A DNA stretch of 35,324 nucleotides from Sphaerisporangium corydalis (GTDB taxonomy: Bacteria; Actinomycetota; Actinomycetes; Streptosporangiales; Streptosporangiaceae). Of the stretch, positions 8,789 to 17,680 are shown piece after piece; positions within the stretch are counted from its first letter, which is position 1; every line of letters starts with the position of its first letter. The stretch lies in contig NZ_JANZYP010000085.1 in assembly GCF_025506355.1 (NCBI RefSeq), positions 1 to 35,324 on the forward strand. Direction: 5' to 3'. The notes below the pieces were generated by a model. That model had not been told where the DNA came from, did no database searches, and saw only the letters and a program-made list of their open reading frames with translations. The position numbers and the translations under genes are program-made.

Positions 8789-8818
8789 ATTATGTCCGTA
8801 CGCCTCGCGTACGGTCAC
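8789..8818 (-). promoter_or_regulatory. Probable crp promoter with a palindrome in its spacer
   Basis: On the minus strand the -35-like GTGACC (8813-8818) and -10-like CATAAT (8789-8794) are 18 bp apart. Between them lies the perfect inverted repeat CCGTACGC-3-GCGTACGG (8796-8814). A protein bound there would block RNA polymerase. The palindrome does not match the CRP consensus (GTG-N8-CAC), so the binder is unknown. Confidence 0.5.
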
Positions 8819-8829
8819 GGCCGTTTTTC

Positions 8830-8854
8830 CCGTTGGGTAAAAAGCCCCAATCGG
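8830..8854 (-). terminator. Possible weak terminator after the cyclase gene
   Basis: CCGTTGGG and CCCAATCGG pair over 8 bp with one bulged base and an 8-base loop. It sits about 30 bases past the cyclase stop. There is no T-run after it on the minus strand, so partial readthrough into crp is possible. Confidence 0.35.
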
Positions 8855-8882
8855 TATATTTACGGATTCGAACACCGATAGG

Positions 8883-11015
8883 TCAGTCCAGGGCCGTCAG
8901 GACGAACGCCTCCACGCTCTGCTCCTTGCCCTTGAGGTTGAGATCGCCGAGGGGCCGCACCTTGGCGGCCTTGCCGATCTGCTCGCGGGTGGTGCCCCCG
9001 ATGACGACCGTGCCGGGCTCCGCCAGCCCCTCCAGGCGCGCCGCCACGTTGACGGCGTCCCCCATGGCGTTGAACCCGCGTAACTCCGGGCTCCCGATGT
9101 TGCCCACCAGCGCCAGCCCGGTGTTGATCCCGATGCGGAACCTCGGGTACCCGGGGTTGCCGGCGGCGATCTCCTCGGCCGCCTCCTGCATCTCCAGCGC
9201 CGCCCGCGCCGCCTGGGCCGCGTGCCGATCCTGCGCCGCCGGGGCGTTGAACAGCGCCAGCAGCGCGTCGCCGACGAACTGCACGATCGTCCCGCCGTTG
9301 CGCAGGACGCACGGCACCGCCACCGTGTGGTAGCGGTTCAGCATCTCCACGATCTCGCCGGGCGGCACCCGCTCGGAGAAGGAGGTGAACCCCTTGAGGT
9401 CGGCGAACAGCGCCGTCAGCTCCACCAGCGAGCCACCGAGCGCGGCCTGGTCGGGGTCGGCCAGCAGCGAGGCCGCCACGTCCGGCGACATGTACTGCCG
9501 GAACAGCGTCTCCAGCTCGCGGTACAGGCGGGCGTTCTCCAGCGCGATCGAAAGCTGGCTGGCCAGGGTGGCGGCGAGCGCCTCGTCCTGGCGGGTCGTG
9601 CCGACGGGCACCTCCAGCGCGCCGGCCAGCACCCCCTTGACCGTCAGCGGGTGGACCACCACGCCGCCGCCGGCGATGGACTCGACCTCCTTGAAGTCGT
9701 CCACCCCGAAGGCGCGCGCGCCGATCAGCACCTGCCCGTTGGACACCAGCCCGATGCGCACGTCGCCGTAGGCCTGCCTGGCCCGCTCGAGAGCGCCGGC
9801 CAGCAGCGCCTCCTCGCCGAGGCCCACCCGGGCCTGCCGCCCGACGTCGACCAGCGCCCCGAGCCGGGCGGACAGCTCGCGCTCGGCGGCCAGGGCCTGG
9901 CCGGCCCGGTCGAGCACGGCCGCCTGCCCCTCGTTCAGCCGGAACTTGCCGGCCAGCCGGATCGCGACGGGCGCGCGGGAGACCGCGCCGAGCTCGGCCA
10001 TGCGGCGCAGATGGGAGACCAGCTCCTCCAGCGCCTCGTCGTACTGGCCCTGGATGCGGCGGACGGTGGCGGCCAGCGCGACGGAGTCGAACAGGCCCTG
10101 GCTGGAGCCCTCGCGCCGGAACTGGATGTAGGCGCTGTAGCCGACGAACACGAAGGCCAGCGTCAGCAGGATGTGCCACTCCCACCAGGACATCAGCCAG
10201 TTGGGCCGGAAGTACGAGGCGGCGGTGGCCTCGCCCAGCAGGGCGTAGGCCGTCATCAGGCTCACGATCATCGCCGAGGGCCGCCGGCGGTGGATCCGGA
10301 ACATCAGGGCCGCCGAGACGGCGTACATGGCGGCGCCGATCCAGGAGACGAAGCCGATGGTGGCCCCGCCGGGCGGGGGCGGCGAGCTGAGCGGCGTCAG
10401 GCCCTCGACCAGGGAGGCCCAGCCCCACGCCACCAGCACGATCACCAGGCCCGCGCGCATCAGGTCGGCGCGCGCCAGCACCGCGGCGGCGGCCCGGTCG
10501 CTGAGAGGCAGCGAGGAGACCAGGGCCAGCACGGCCGCCACCATCAGCCCGACCGGCTGGCCGATGTCGAAACCGTAGCTGCCCTTGTCGAGGATGACCG
10601 TCGGGGTCGCGAGGCCGTGCAGCAGGAAGAAGCCCGCGCTGCTGAGGAAGACCAGCGACACCAGGAACAGCCGCGCGTCCCTGCGCCGGGCGGCCGCCTG
10701 GCTGATCATGAGGCCCAGAACGACGTTGACGCCGGCGACGCTGACGATCAGCCAGAAGTGGCTCGGCGGGTGCTCCCAGCGCACGTTGAGGCGGTCGGGA
10801 TAGGCCAGCAGGAGCCACAGCCCGATGAGGGGGACCGCGAGGTGGATCGCCCACACGAGACCCCGGACCGGCTGCGTGGCCGGCGGGAGATACGGCTCGC
10901 GCCCGAGTTCCGAGCCTGCGGCGGCGTCGGCCCCGGACACGGATTCGGGGACGGATCCCGCTGCCGTCCCCGAAGAGGTGCCAGGTAGTGCGCCCTCATG
11001 ATCGTTCGACGGCAC
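8883..11015 (-). CDS. Seven-TM, GAF-containing class III adenylate/guanylate cyclase
   Basis: Membrane-bound enzyme of 710 residues that should make cAMP (or cGMP) from the nucleoside triphosphate. After a polar N-terminus there are about seven hydrophobic helices (roughly 53-295), then a GAF-like domain (about 375-495), then the cyclase catalytic domain (about 500-707). Metal-binding aspartates are D539 (ALFADLKGFTSFSER) and D583 (VQFVGDALLALF). The transition-state pair is N656 and R660 (GDAVNVAARLEG). The substrate-specifying positions are Q579 and N649 rather than the usual Lys with Asp/Thr. GTG start at 11015 has GGAGG five bases upstream. The 206 bp upstream (to the purL terminator) must hold its promoter; an ATAATCGG motif there, about 11057-11064, recurs in the crp promoter. 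The crp gene follows directly. Confidence 0.93.
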   Translation of the reverse strand: MPSNDHEGALPGTSSGTAAGSVPESVSGADAAAGSELGREPYLPPATQPVRGLVWAIHLAVPLIGLWLLLAYPDRLNVRWEHPPSHFWLIVSVAGVNVVLGLMISQAAARRRDARLFLVSLVFLSSAGFFLLHGLATPTVILDKGSYGFDIGQPVGLMVAAVLALVSSLPLSDRAAAAVLARADLMRAGLVIVLVAWGWASLVEGLTPLSSPPPPGGATIGFVSWIGAAMYAVSAALMFRIHRRRPSAMIVSLMTAYALLGEATAASYFRPNWLMSWWEWHILLTLAFVFVGYSAYIQFRREGSSQGLFDSVALAATVRRIQGQYDEALEELVSHLRRMAELGAVSRAPVAIRLAGKFRLNEGQAAVLDRAGQALAAERELSARLGALVDVGRQARVGLGEEALLAGALERARQAYGDVRIGLVSNGQVLIGARAFGVDDFKEVESIAGGGVVVHPLTVKGVLAGALEVPVGTTRQDEALAATLASQLSIALENARLYRELETLFRQYMSPDVAASLLADPDQAALGGSLVELTALFADLKGFTSFSERVPPGEIVEMLNRYHTVAVPCVLRNGGTIVQFVGDALLALFNAPAAQDRHAAQAARAALEMQEAAEEIAAGNPGYPRFRIGINTGLALVGNIGSPELRGFNAMGDAVNVAARLEGLAEPGTVVIGGTTREQIGKAAKVRPLGDLNLKGKEQSVEAFVLTALD

Positions 11016-11221
11016 GGTCTCCTCCGCATCAGCCAGTCGAGTTCCCGCGAACGTGCCGATTATCCCGCCCTTCCGGGCGCTCGGGGAACGAAGCCGGACA
11101 CTGGCGGTATATCGAGATCGAACCGAGCCGGGTTCCGACGCGGGAATGACCGAAACTTCCGTTACTTTGTCGATGCCTGGTCTATAAGCCCCGTTACCGG
11201 GTGGCCGGTTCAGGCCACAGG

Positions 11222-11251
11222 GGCGGTGGACCTGTGGGGGGGTCCACCGCC
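11222..11251 (-). terminator. Strong hairpin terminator of the purQ-purL transcript
   Basis: GGCGGTGGACC and GGTCCACCGCC form a perfect 11-bp stem around an 8-base loop, 46 bases past the purL stop. It has no T-run, as is common in high-GC actinobacteria. Confidence 0.7.
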
Positions 11252-11297
11252 TTCACGGAAACGGCCGATCGGGGACGGCTCATCGGGAGCCGGTGGC

Positions 11298-13553
<2,256 letters not shown>

Positions 13554-13585
13554 GTGCGCGCCTCGCGCCCCTTCCACGGCTTCGG

Positions 13586-14269
13586 TCACAGGTTCACGAA
13601 CCTCTTCAGGATCGAGGAGAAGAACCCCCGGCCGTCCACGCCGGGGGCGCCGGTCAGGTCCTCGACGGCGTGCTCGGGGTGGGGCATCAGGCCGACGATG
13701 TTGCCGGCCTCGTTGCTGACGCCCGCGATGTCGTTCACCGAGCCGTTGGGGTTGCCGCCGAGGTACCGGAAGACGATCTGGCCGCCGTCCTCCAGCGCGG
13801 TGATCGTCGCGGCGTCGGCCACGTAGCGGCCCTCGCCGTGCTTCACCGGCAGCAGGATCTCCTGGCCGGGTGCGTAGTCGCCGGTCCAGGCGGTGGTGGC
13901 GTTCTCGACCAGGATCCGCTGGTCGCGGCAGACGTAGTGGAGGTTCTCGTTGCGGGTCAGCGCGCCCGGCAGCAGGTGGGCCTCGCAGAGGATCTGGAAG
14001 CCGTTGCACGTGCCGAGGACGGGCAGTCCCGCGCGCGCCGAGGGGATCAGCTCCTCCATCAGCGGGGCGAACCGGGAGATCGCCCCGCAGCGGAGGTAGT
14101 CGCCGTAGGAGAACCCGCCGGGCAGGAAGACCGCGTCGACCCCCTTCAGGTCGCGGTCGGCGTGCCAGAGCGGGACGGCTTCGCCGCCCGCGTGCCTGAC
14201 GGCGCGAGCCGCGTCCTGGTCGTCAAGAGTTCCGGGAAAAGTGACCACGCCCACCCGGGCAGCACCCAT
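13586..14269 (-). CDS. purQ: FGAM synthase glutaminase subunit PurQ
   Basis: Class I glutamine amidotransferase subunit (227 residues) that hydrolyses glutamine and passes ammonia to PurL. The nucleophile is C88 in [16 protein letters not shown], and the catalytic His/Glu are H197 and E199 in [10 protein letters not shown] near the C-terminus. Start ATG 14269 ([13 protein letters not shown]) is preceded by GGAGGGG nine bases upstream and matches where the family begins. An in-frame start at 14317 would add 16 unconserved residues. It is followed by purL after 32 bp, so the two are co-transcribed. Confidence 0.96.
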   Translation of the reverse strand: MGAARVGVVTFPGTLDDQDAARAVRHAGGEAVPLWHADRDLKGVDAVFLPGGFSYGDYLRCGAISRFAPLMEELIPSARAGLPVLGTCNGFQILCEAHLLPGALTRNENLHYVCRDQRILVENATTAWTGDYAPGQEILLPVKHGEGRYVADAATITALEDGGQIVFRYLGGNPNGSVNDIAGVSNEAGNIVGLMPHPEHAVEDLTGAPGVDGRGFFSSILKRFVNL

Positions 14270-14400
14270 GCTCTCGTACCCCTCCACACGCGAGCGCCGC
14301 GCCGACGTCTCACTCATCGGACGGCGGTCTGCGGCGGTCCAACCAGGCTACCTGCTGGGCGGGCGCGACCGGGACCAGGGCCGGATCCTCCTGGGAGTGG

Positions 14401-14427
14401 CCCGGGGCGGCTCGCGCGCGCCCCGGG
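14401..14427 (-). terminator. Hairpin terminator after the RsbW-like gene
   Basis: CCCGGGGCG and CGCCCCGGG form a 9-bp perfect stem with a 9-base loop, starting about 10 bases after the stop of the ATPase gene. It lies between that gene and purQ and should separate purS plus the ATPase gene from purQ-purL. Confidence 0.6.
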
Positions 14428-14437
14428 ACGAAGCGGG

Positions 14438-14878
14438 TCAGACGGCGGCCAGGACGCGCTCGTGGTGGGCGAGGAACTCCTCGTCCCAGTCGAGCTCCTT
14501 GCGCAGGAACACCGTGGTGCCGCTGCCGGGCGTGATGTCGAAGGAGATCTCGTCGACGACCGACTGCATGATCAGGATGCCGCGCCCGTGCTCGGAGTCG
14601 CCGGCGGGGTACTGCTTGGGGATGGCGCCGAGCCCGAGGCCGTTGTCGACCACGCGCAGCTCGCAGCGGCCGTCGCCGATCGCCGCCGTCACCTCGTAGC
14701 GCTTGGCGGGCCCGCCGTGCCGTACCGCGTTGGCGCAGGCCTCCGAGGTCGCCAGGAGCACGTCGGAGACGCAGTCCTCGGTGACGCCGATGCAGCGGAG
14801 GGTGTCACCGAGCACGCGCCGGACCATCGGGATGCCCAGGGCATCCCGCGGCAAGGCCAACGAGAACTCAATATCCAC
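14438..14878 (-). CDS. RsbW-like histidine-kinase-type ATPase (possible anti-sigma/serine kinase)
   Basis: A stand-alone GHKL ATP-binding domain of 146 residues, the size of actinobacterial RsbW/SpoIIAB-like regulators. It has the N-box SEACANAVRHG (E46 to N50), the G1 box VVDNGLGLG (D78, G80, G82) and the G2 box EHGRGILIMQSV (97-108). Such proteins bind or phosphorylate anti-anti-sigma factors, or act in other phosphorylation switches. No sigma factor or STAS-domain partner is adjacent, so its target is unknown. GTG start at 14878 with GGAGGGG four to five bases upstream. It is inserted between purS (172 bp upstream) and purQ, with its own terminator-like hairpin, so it may form a separate transcript. 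Confidence 0.88.
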   Translation of the reverse strand: MDIEFSLALPRDALGIPMVRRVLGDTLRCIGVTEDCVSDVLLATSEACANAVRHGGPAKRYEVTAAIGDGRCELRVVDNGLGLGAIPKQYPAGDSEHGRGILIMQSVVDEISFDITPGSGTTVFLRKELDWDEEFLAHHERVLAAV

Positions 14879-15050
14879 CGGACCCCTCCGTGGTGCCGAA
14901 AGTCACGTTGGGGAGGTTCCCCGAAGAATCAGGGCTAACCGCAAAATCACGCTGCTGTTATTTAGGGTTGGTCAGACGCTTGCTTTCTGGTGCGTCCAGA
15001 GTCCCGTTTGCAGCGGTTCGCGAGGTTCCGGCTGGTCAGGTCCCGCGCCG

Positions 15051-15296
15051 TCACTGCTCGACGCGAACAGAGTAGTCCTCGATGACGGTGTTGGCCAAGA
15101 GGGTTTCGGCCATCTTCCGTACGTCCGCGAGCGCGGCCTCGTCGGCCGGGCCGTCGATCTCGACCTCGAACCTCTTGCCCTGGCGCACCTCGGTGACGCC
15201 GGCGAAGCCGAGCCGGGGCAGCGCCCGGGCGATCGCCTGGCCCTGCGGATCGAGGATCTCCGGCTTGAGCATGACGTCGACGATGACGCGTGCCAC
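15051..15296 (-). CDS. purS: FGAM synthase subunit PurS
   Basis: Small structural subunit (81 residues) that bridges PurL and PurQ and helps channel ammonia. It shows the family features: VIVDVMLKPEILDPQGQAI at the N-terminus, an LPRLGF segment, VRQGKRFEVEID and a C-terminal METLLAN-like helix region (MAETLLANTVIEDY). GTG start at 15296 has GGAGGG four bases upstream. A longer frame to 15581 has no supporting start and no homology. It is separated from purQ by an unrelated ATPase gene. Confidence 0.95.
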   Translation of the reverse strand: MARVIVDVMLKPEILDPQGQAIARALPRLGFAGVTEVRQGKRFEVEIDGPADEAALADVRKMAETLLANTVIEDYSVRVEQ

Positions 15297-15343
15297 GTGT
15301 CCCTCCCTGTTCGTGCCACCTGACCTGCCTGGTCGGCGGCACC

Positions 15344-15349
15344 AGCCTA
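15344..15349 (-). promoter_or_regulatory. Candidate -10 box for purS
   Basis: TAGGCT on the minus strand fits the actinobacterial TANNNT consensus and would give a leader of about 40 bases. No convincing -35 is visible. Confidence 0.35.
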
Positions 15350-15420
15350 GTGGTGGAGACCGGGCCGGCCGTTCCCGGGGCGTCCGGCGGACCTGGAGGG
15401 GCGGATGGGTGTGCGTCAGA

Positions 15421-15433
15421 GTTCCCCGGGAAC
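15421..15433. promoter_or_regulatory. 13-bp perfect palindrome, possible operator
   Basis: GTTCCCCGGGAAC is a perfect 6-1-6 inverted repeat midway between divergent genes. A related half, GTTCCCGGGG, occurs at 15371-15380. The binding protein is unknown. Confidence 0.35.
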
Positions 15434-15477
15434 GGGAGAAGTGTGGACAAGACGGTGTTCGGCCTTGCGCATAGGCC

Positions 15478-15493
15478 TGTGACTTCTGCCACG
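15478..15493. promoter_or_regulatory. Possible CRP-type site upstream of the dehydrogenase operon
   Basis: TGTGACTTCTGCCACG keeps the GTG-N8-CAC skeleton of CRP sites, with a full TGTGA left half and a poorer right half. A Crp-family gene and a cyclase lie a few kb away. One such match can occur by chance. Confidence 0.25.
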
Positions 15494-15506
15494 ATGTCCC
15501 CAAACG

Positions 15507-15534
15507 CTGACGTACCACCACCAGACGGTATGAA
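15507..15534 (+). promoter_or_regulatory. Candidate promoter for the 2-oxoacid dehydrogenase operon
   Basis: CTGACG (15507-15512) and TATGAA (15529-15534) are 16 bp apart on the plus strand, about 65 bases before the chosen E1 alpha start. The -10 is imperfect, so this is tentative. Confidence 0.3.
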
Positions 15535-15600
15535 TGCGTATGACCGGCCAAAGTGGATGGCGATCCCATCAGCACGGCCATGAACGCACAGGAGCGGCAC

Positions 15601-16701
15601 GTGACATTCGACGCCTCTCGCGGTGCCGAGGCACCCCCAGAGCTCGTACAGTTGCTGACCCCCGAGGGTGAGCGGGTGGAACATCCCGCCTACGACATCG
15701 ACCTCACGCCGGAGGAGATCCGCGGGCTCTACCGCGATCTGGTCCTGGTGCGGCGCGTCGACATGGAGGCGGTGGCCCTCCAGAGACAGGGTGAACTGGG
15801 CATCTGGGCCTCCCTGCTCGGCCAGGAGGCCGCCCAGATCGGGTCAGGGCGCGCCCTGACCGACGCCGACATGGCCTTCCCGACCTACCGCGAGCACGGC
15901 GTGGCCTGGTGCCGCGACGTCGACCCGGTCAACCTGCTCGGGCTCTTCCGCGGCGTCAACCACGGAGGCTGGGACCCCGCCGAGCACAACTTCCACCTCT
16001 ACACGATCGTCATCGGCAGCCAGACCCTGCACGCGGTCGGCTACGCCATGGGCATCCAGCGCGACGGCGCCGACGCCGCGACCATCGTCTACTTCGGCGA
16101 CGGCGCCACCTCCCAGGGCGACGTCAACGAGGCCTTCATCTGGGCCTCGGTCTTCAACGCGCCCGTGGTGTTCTTCTGCCAGAACAACCAGTGGGCCATC
16201 TCCGAGCCCCTGGAGAAGCAGTCCAAGATCCCGCTGTACCGGCGGGCCAGCGGGTTCGGCTTCCCCGGCATCCGCGTCGACGGCAACGACGTGTTCGCCT
16301 GCCTCGCGGTGACCCGCCAGGCGCTAAAGAACGCCCGCGAGGGACAGGGCCCGACGCTGATCGAGGCCTTCACCTACCGCATGGGCGCCCACACCACCTC
16401 CGACGACCCGACGCGCTACCGCGTGGCCGGCGAGCTGGAGGCCTGGAAGCTCAAGGACCCCATCGAGCGGGTCAAGGCGTACATGTTCAAGACCCAGATC
16501 GCCGACCAGGACTACTTCGACGCGATCGACGCCGAGGCGGCCGACCTCGGCAGGGACGTGCGCAAACGCTGCCTGGAGATGCCCGACCCGCATCCCCTTG
16601 AGATCTTCGACAACGTGTACACCGAGCCGCACGCCCTCCTGGTCGAGGAGCGGGAGCAGTACGCCGCCTACCTGGCGACCTTCGAGGGAGGCGACCGATG
16701 A
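15601..16701 (+). CDS. 2-oxoacid dehydrogenase E1 component alpha subunit (branched-chain or pyruvate)
   Basis: Thiamine-diphosphate-dependent decarboxylase subunit of 366 residues. It carries the ThDP motif GDGATSQGDVNEAF...CQNNQ (GDG at 166-168, NN at 195-196), the HAVGYAMG segment (H144) and RMGAHTTSDDPTRYR near the phosphorylation-loop position of E1 enzymes. With the beta subunit and E2 that follow, it forms a complex converting a 2-oxo acid to acyl-CoA. Branched-chain substrates are favoured by the heterotetrameric E1 style and by actinobacterial precedent, but pyruvate cannot be excluded. GTG 15601 is chosen because AGGAG lies six bases upstream; ATG 15580 and 15553 are in-frame alternatives. 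It overlaps the next gene by 4 bp (ATGA). Confidence 0.92.
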   Translation: MTFDASRGAEAPPELVQLLTPEGERVEHPAYDIDLTPEEIRGLYRDLVLVRRVDMEAVALQRQGELGIWASLLGQEAAQIGSGRALTDADMAFPTYREHGVAWCRDVDPVNLLGLFRGVNHGGWDPAEHNFHLYTIVIGSQTLHAVGYAMGIQRDGADAATIVYFGDGATSQGDVNEAFIWASVFNAPVVFFCQNNQWAISEPLEKQSKIPLYRRASGFGFPGIRVDGNDVFACLAVTRQALKNAREGQGPTLIEAFTYRMGAHTTSDDPTRYRVAGELEAWKLKDPIERVKAYMFKTQIADQDYFDAIDAEAADLGRDVRKRCLEMPDPHPLEIFDNVYTEPHALLVEEREQYAAYLATFEGGDR

Positions 16702-17672
16702 CCACCCTCACCCTCGCGAAGGCCATCAACGAAGGCCTGCGCACCGCGATGGAGGCCGACGCGAAGGTCCTGGTCATGGGAGAGGACGTCGGCAAGCTCG
16801 GCGGCGTCTTCCGGGTCACCGACGGGCTGCAGAAGGACTTCGGCGAGAGCCGCGTCATCGACACCCCGCTCGCCGAGTCCGGCATCATCGGCACCGCCAT
16901 CGGCCTGGCCCTGCGCGGCTACCGCCCGGTGTGCGAGATCCAGTTCGACGGGTTCGTGTTCCCCGCGGCGGACCAGATCATCACCCAGCTCGCCAAGATG
17001 CCGCTGCGTTCCCTCGGCAAGCTCCGGCTGCCCGTCGTGGTCCGCATCCCCTGCGGCGGCGGCATCGGCGCGGTCGAGCACCACAGCGAGTCCCCCGAGG
17101 CGTACTTCACCCACACCGGCGGGCTGCGGGTGGTGGCGTGCTCGAACCCGGCCGACGGGTTCCACATGATCCAGCAGGCGATCCGCTGCGACGACCCGGT
17201 GATCTTCTTCGAGCCCAAGCGGCGCTACTGGGAGAAGGGCGAGGTCGAACGGGGCGCCCCCCCGCTGCCGTTCGACCGGGGCGAGGTCGTGCGCCCGGGC
17301 ACCGACGTGACCGTGGTCGCGTACGGGCCGATGGTGCGCACCTGCCTGGAGGCCGCCGCCGCCGTCGCGGAGGAGGGCCGGTCGCTGGAGGTCCTGGACC
17401 TGCGCTCCCTCAACCCGCTGGACACCGAGCTGATCTACGAGTCGGTCAGGAAGACCGGCCGGTGCGTGATCGCCCACGAGGCCCCCGTGTACTCGGGGCT
17501 CGGCGCCGAGATCGCCACCCGGGTCACCGAAGCGTGCTTCTACCACCTTGAGGCGCCGGTCCTGCGGGTCGGCGGCTTCTCCACGCCCTACCCGCCGTCC
17601 CGGCTGGAGGACCACTACCTTCCCGACCTCGACCGCGTCCTCGACGCCGTCGACCGTACGTTCGCCTTCTAG
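16698..17672 (+). CDS. 2-oxoacid dehydrogenase E1 component beta subunit
   Basis: Beta subunit (324 residues) of the heterotetrameric E1. It shows LVMGEDVGKLGGVFRVTDGL (ThDP-side glutamate region), DTPLAESGIIGTAIGLALRG, IQFDGFVFPAADQIITQLAK and a C-terminal transketolase-type domain with VTVVAYGPMVRTCLEAA and HEAPVYSGLGAEIA. The ATG start overlaps the stop of the alpha gene by 4 bp, which indicates translational coupling. The E2 gene follows after 8 bp. Length is typical for the family. Confidence 0.94.
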   Translation: MTTLTLAKAINEGLRTAMEADAKVLVMGEDVGKLGGVFRVTDGLQKDFGESRVIDTPLAESGIIGTAIGLALRGYRPVCEIQFDGFVFPAADQIITQLAKMPLRSLGKLRLPVVVRIPCGGGIGAVEHHSESPEAYFTHTGGLRVVACSNPADGFHMIQQAIRCDDPVIFFEPKRRYWEKGEVERGAPPLPFDRGEVVRPGTDVTVVAYGPMVRTCLEAAAAVAEEGRSLEVLDLRSLNPLDTELIYESVRKTGRCVIAHEAPVYSGLGAEIATRVTEACFYHLEAPVLRVGGFSTPYPPSRLEDHYLPDLDRVLDAVDRTFAF

Positions 17673-17680
17673 GAGGGGCT

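Larger units (their letters stand above)
15297..15600. other. 304-bp divergent intergenic region (purS / 2-oxoacid dehydrogenase operon)
   Basis: No gene is seen here. It holds the purS promoter side, a 13-bp palindrome, a CRP-like site and a possible promoter for the dehydrogenase operon, each listed separately. An in-frame extension of the E1 alpha frame back to 15553 or 15580 is possible but lacks a ribosome site. Confidence 0.6.

Noticed and set aside
8861-8880. tRNA T-loop-like GTTCGAATCC on the minus strand
   Set aside because: The bases on each side do not form a T-stem, and there is no acceptor stem, anticodon arm or CCA end. Chance match near the cyclase stop.
13554-14009. N-terminal extension of PurL to 14009
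   Set aside because: It would overlap most of purQ in another frame and adds only low-complexity sequence before the conserved PurL start.
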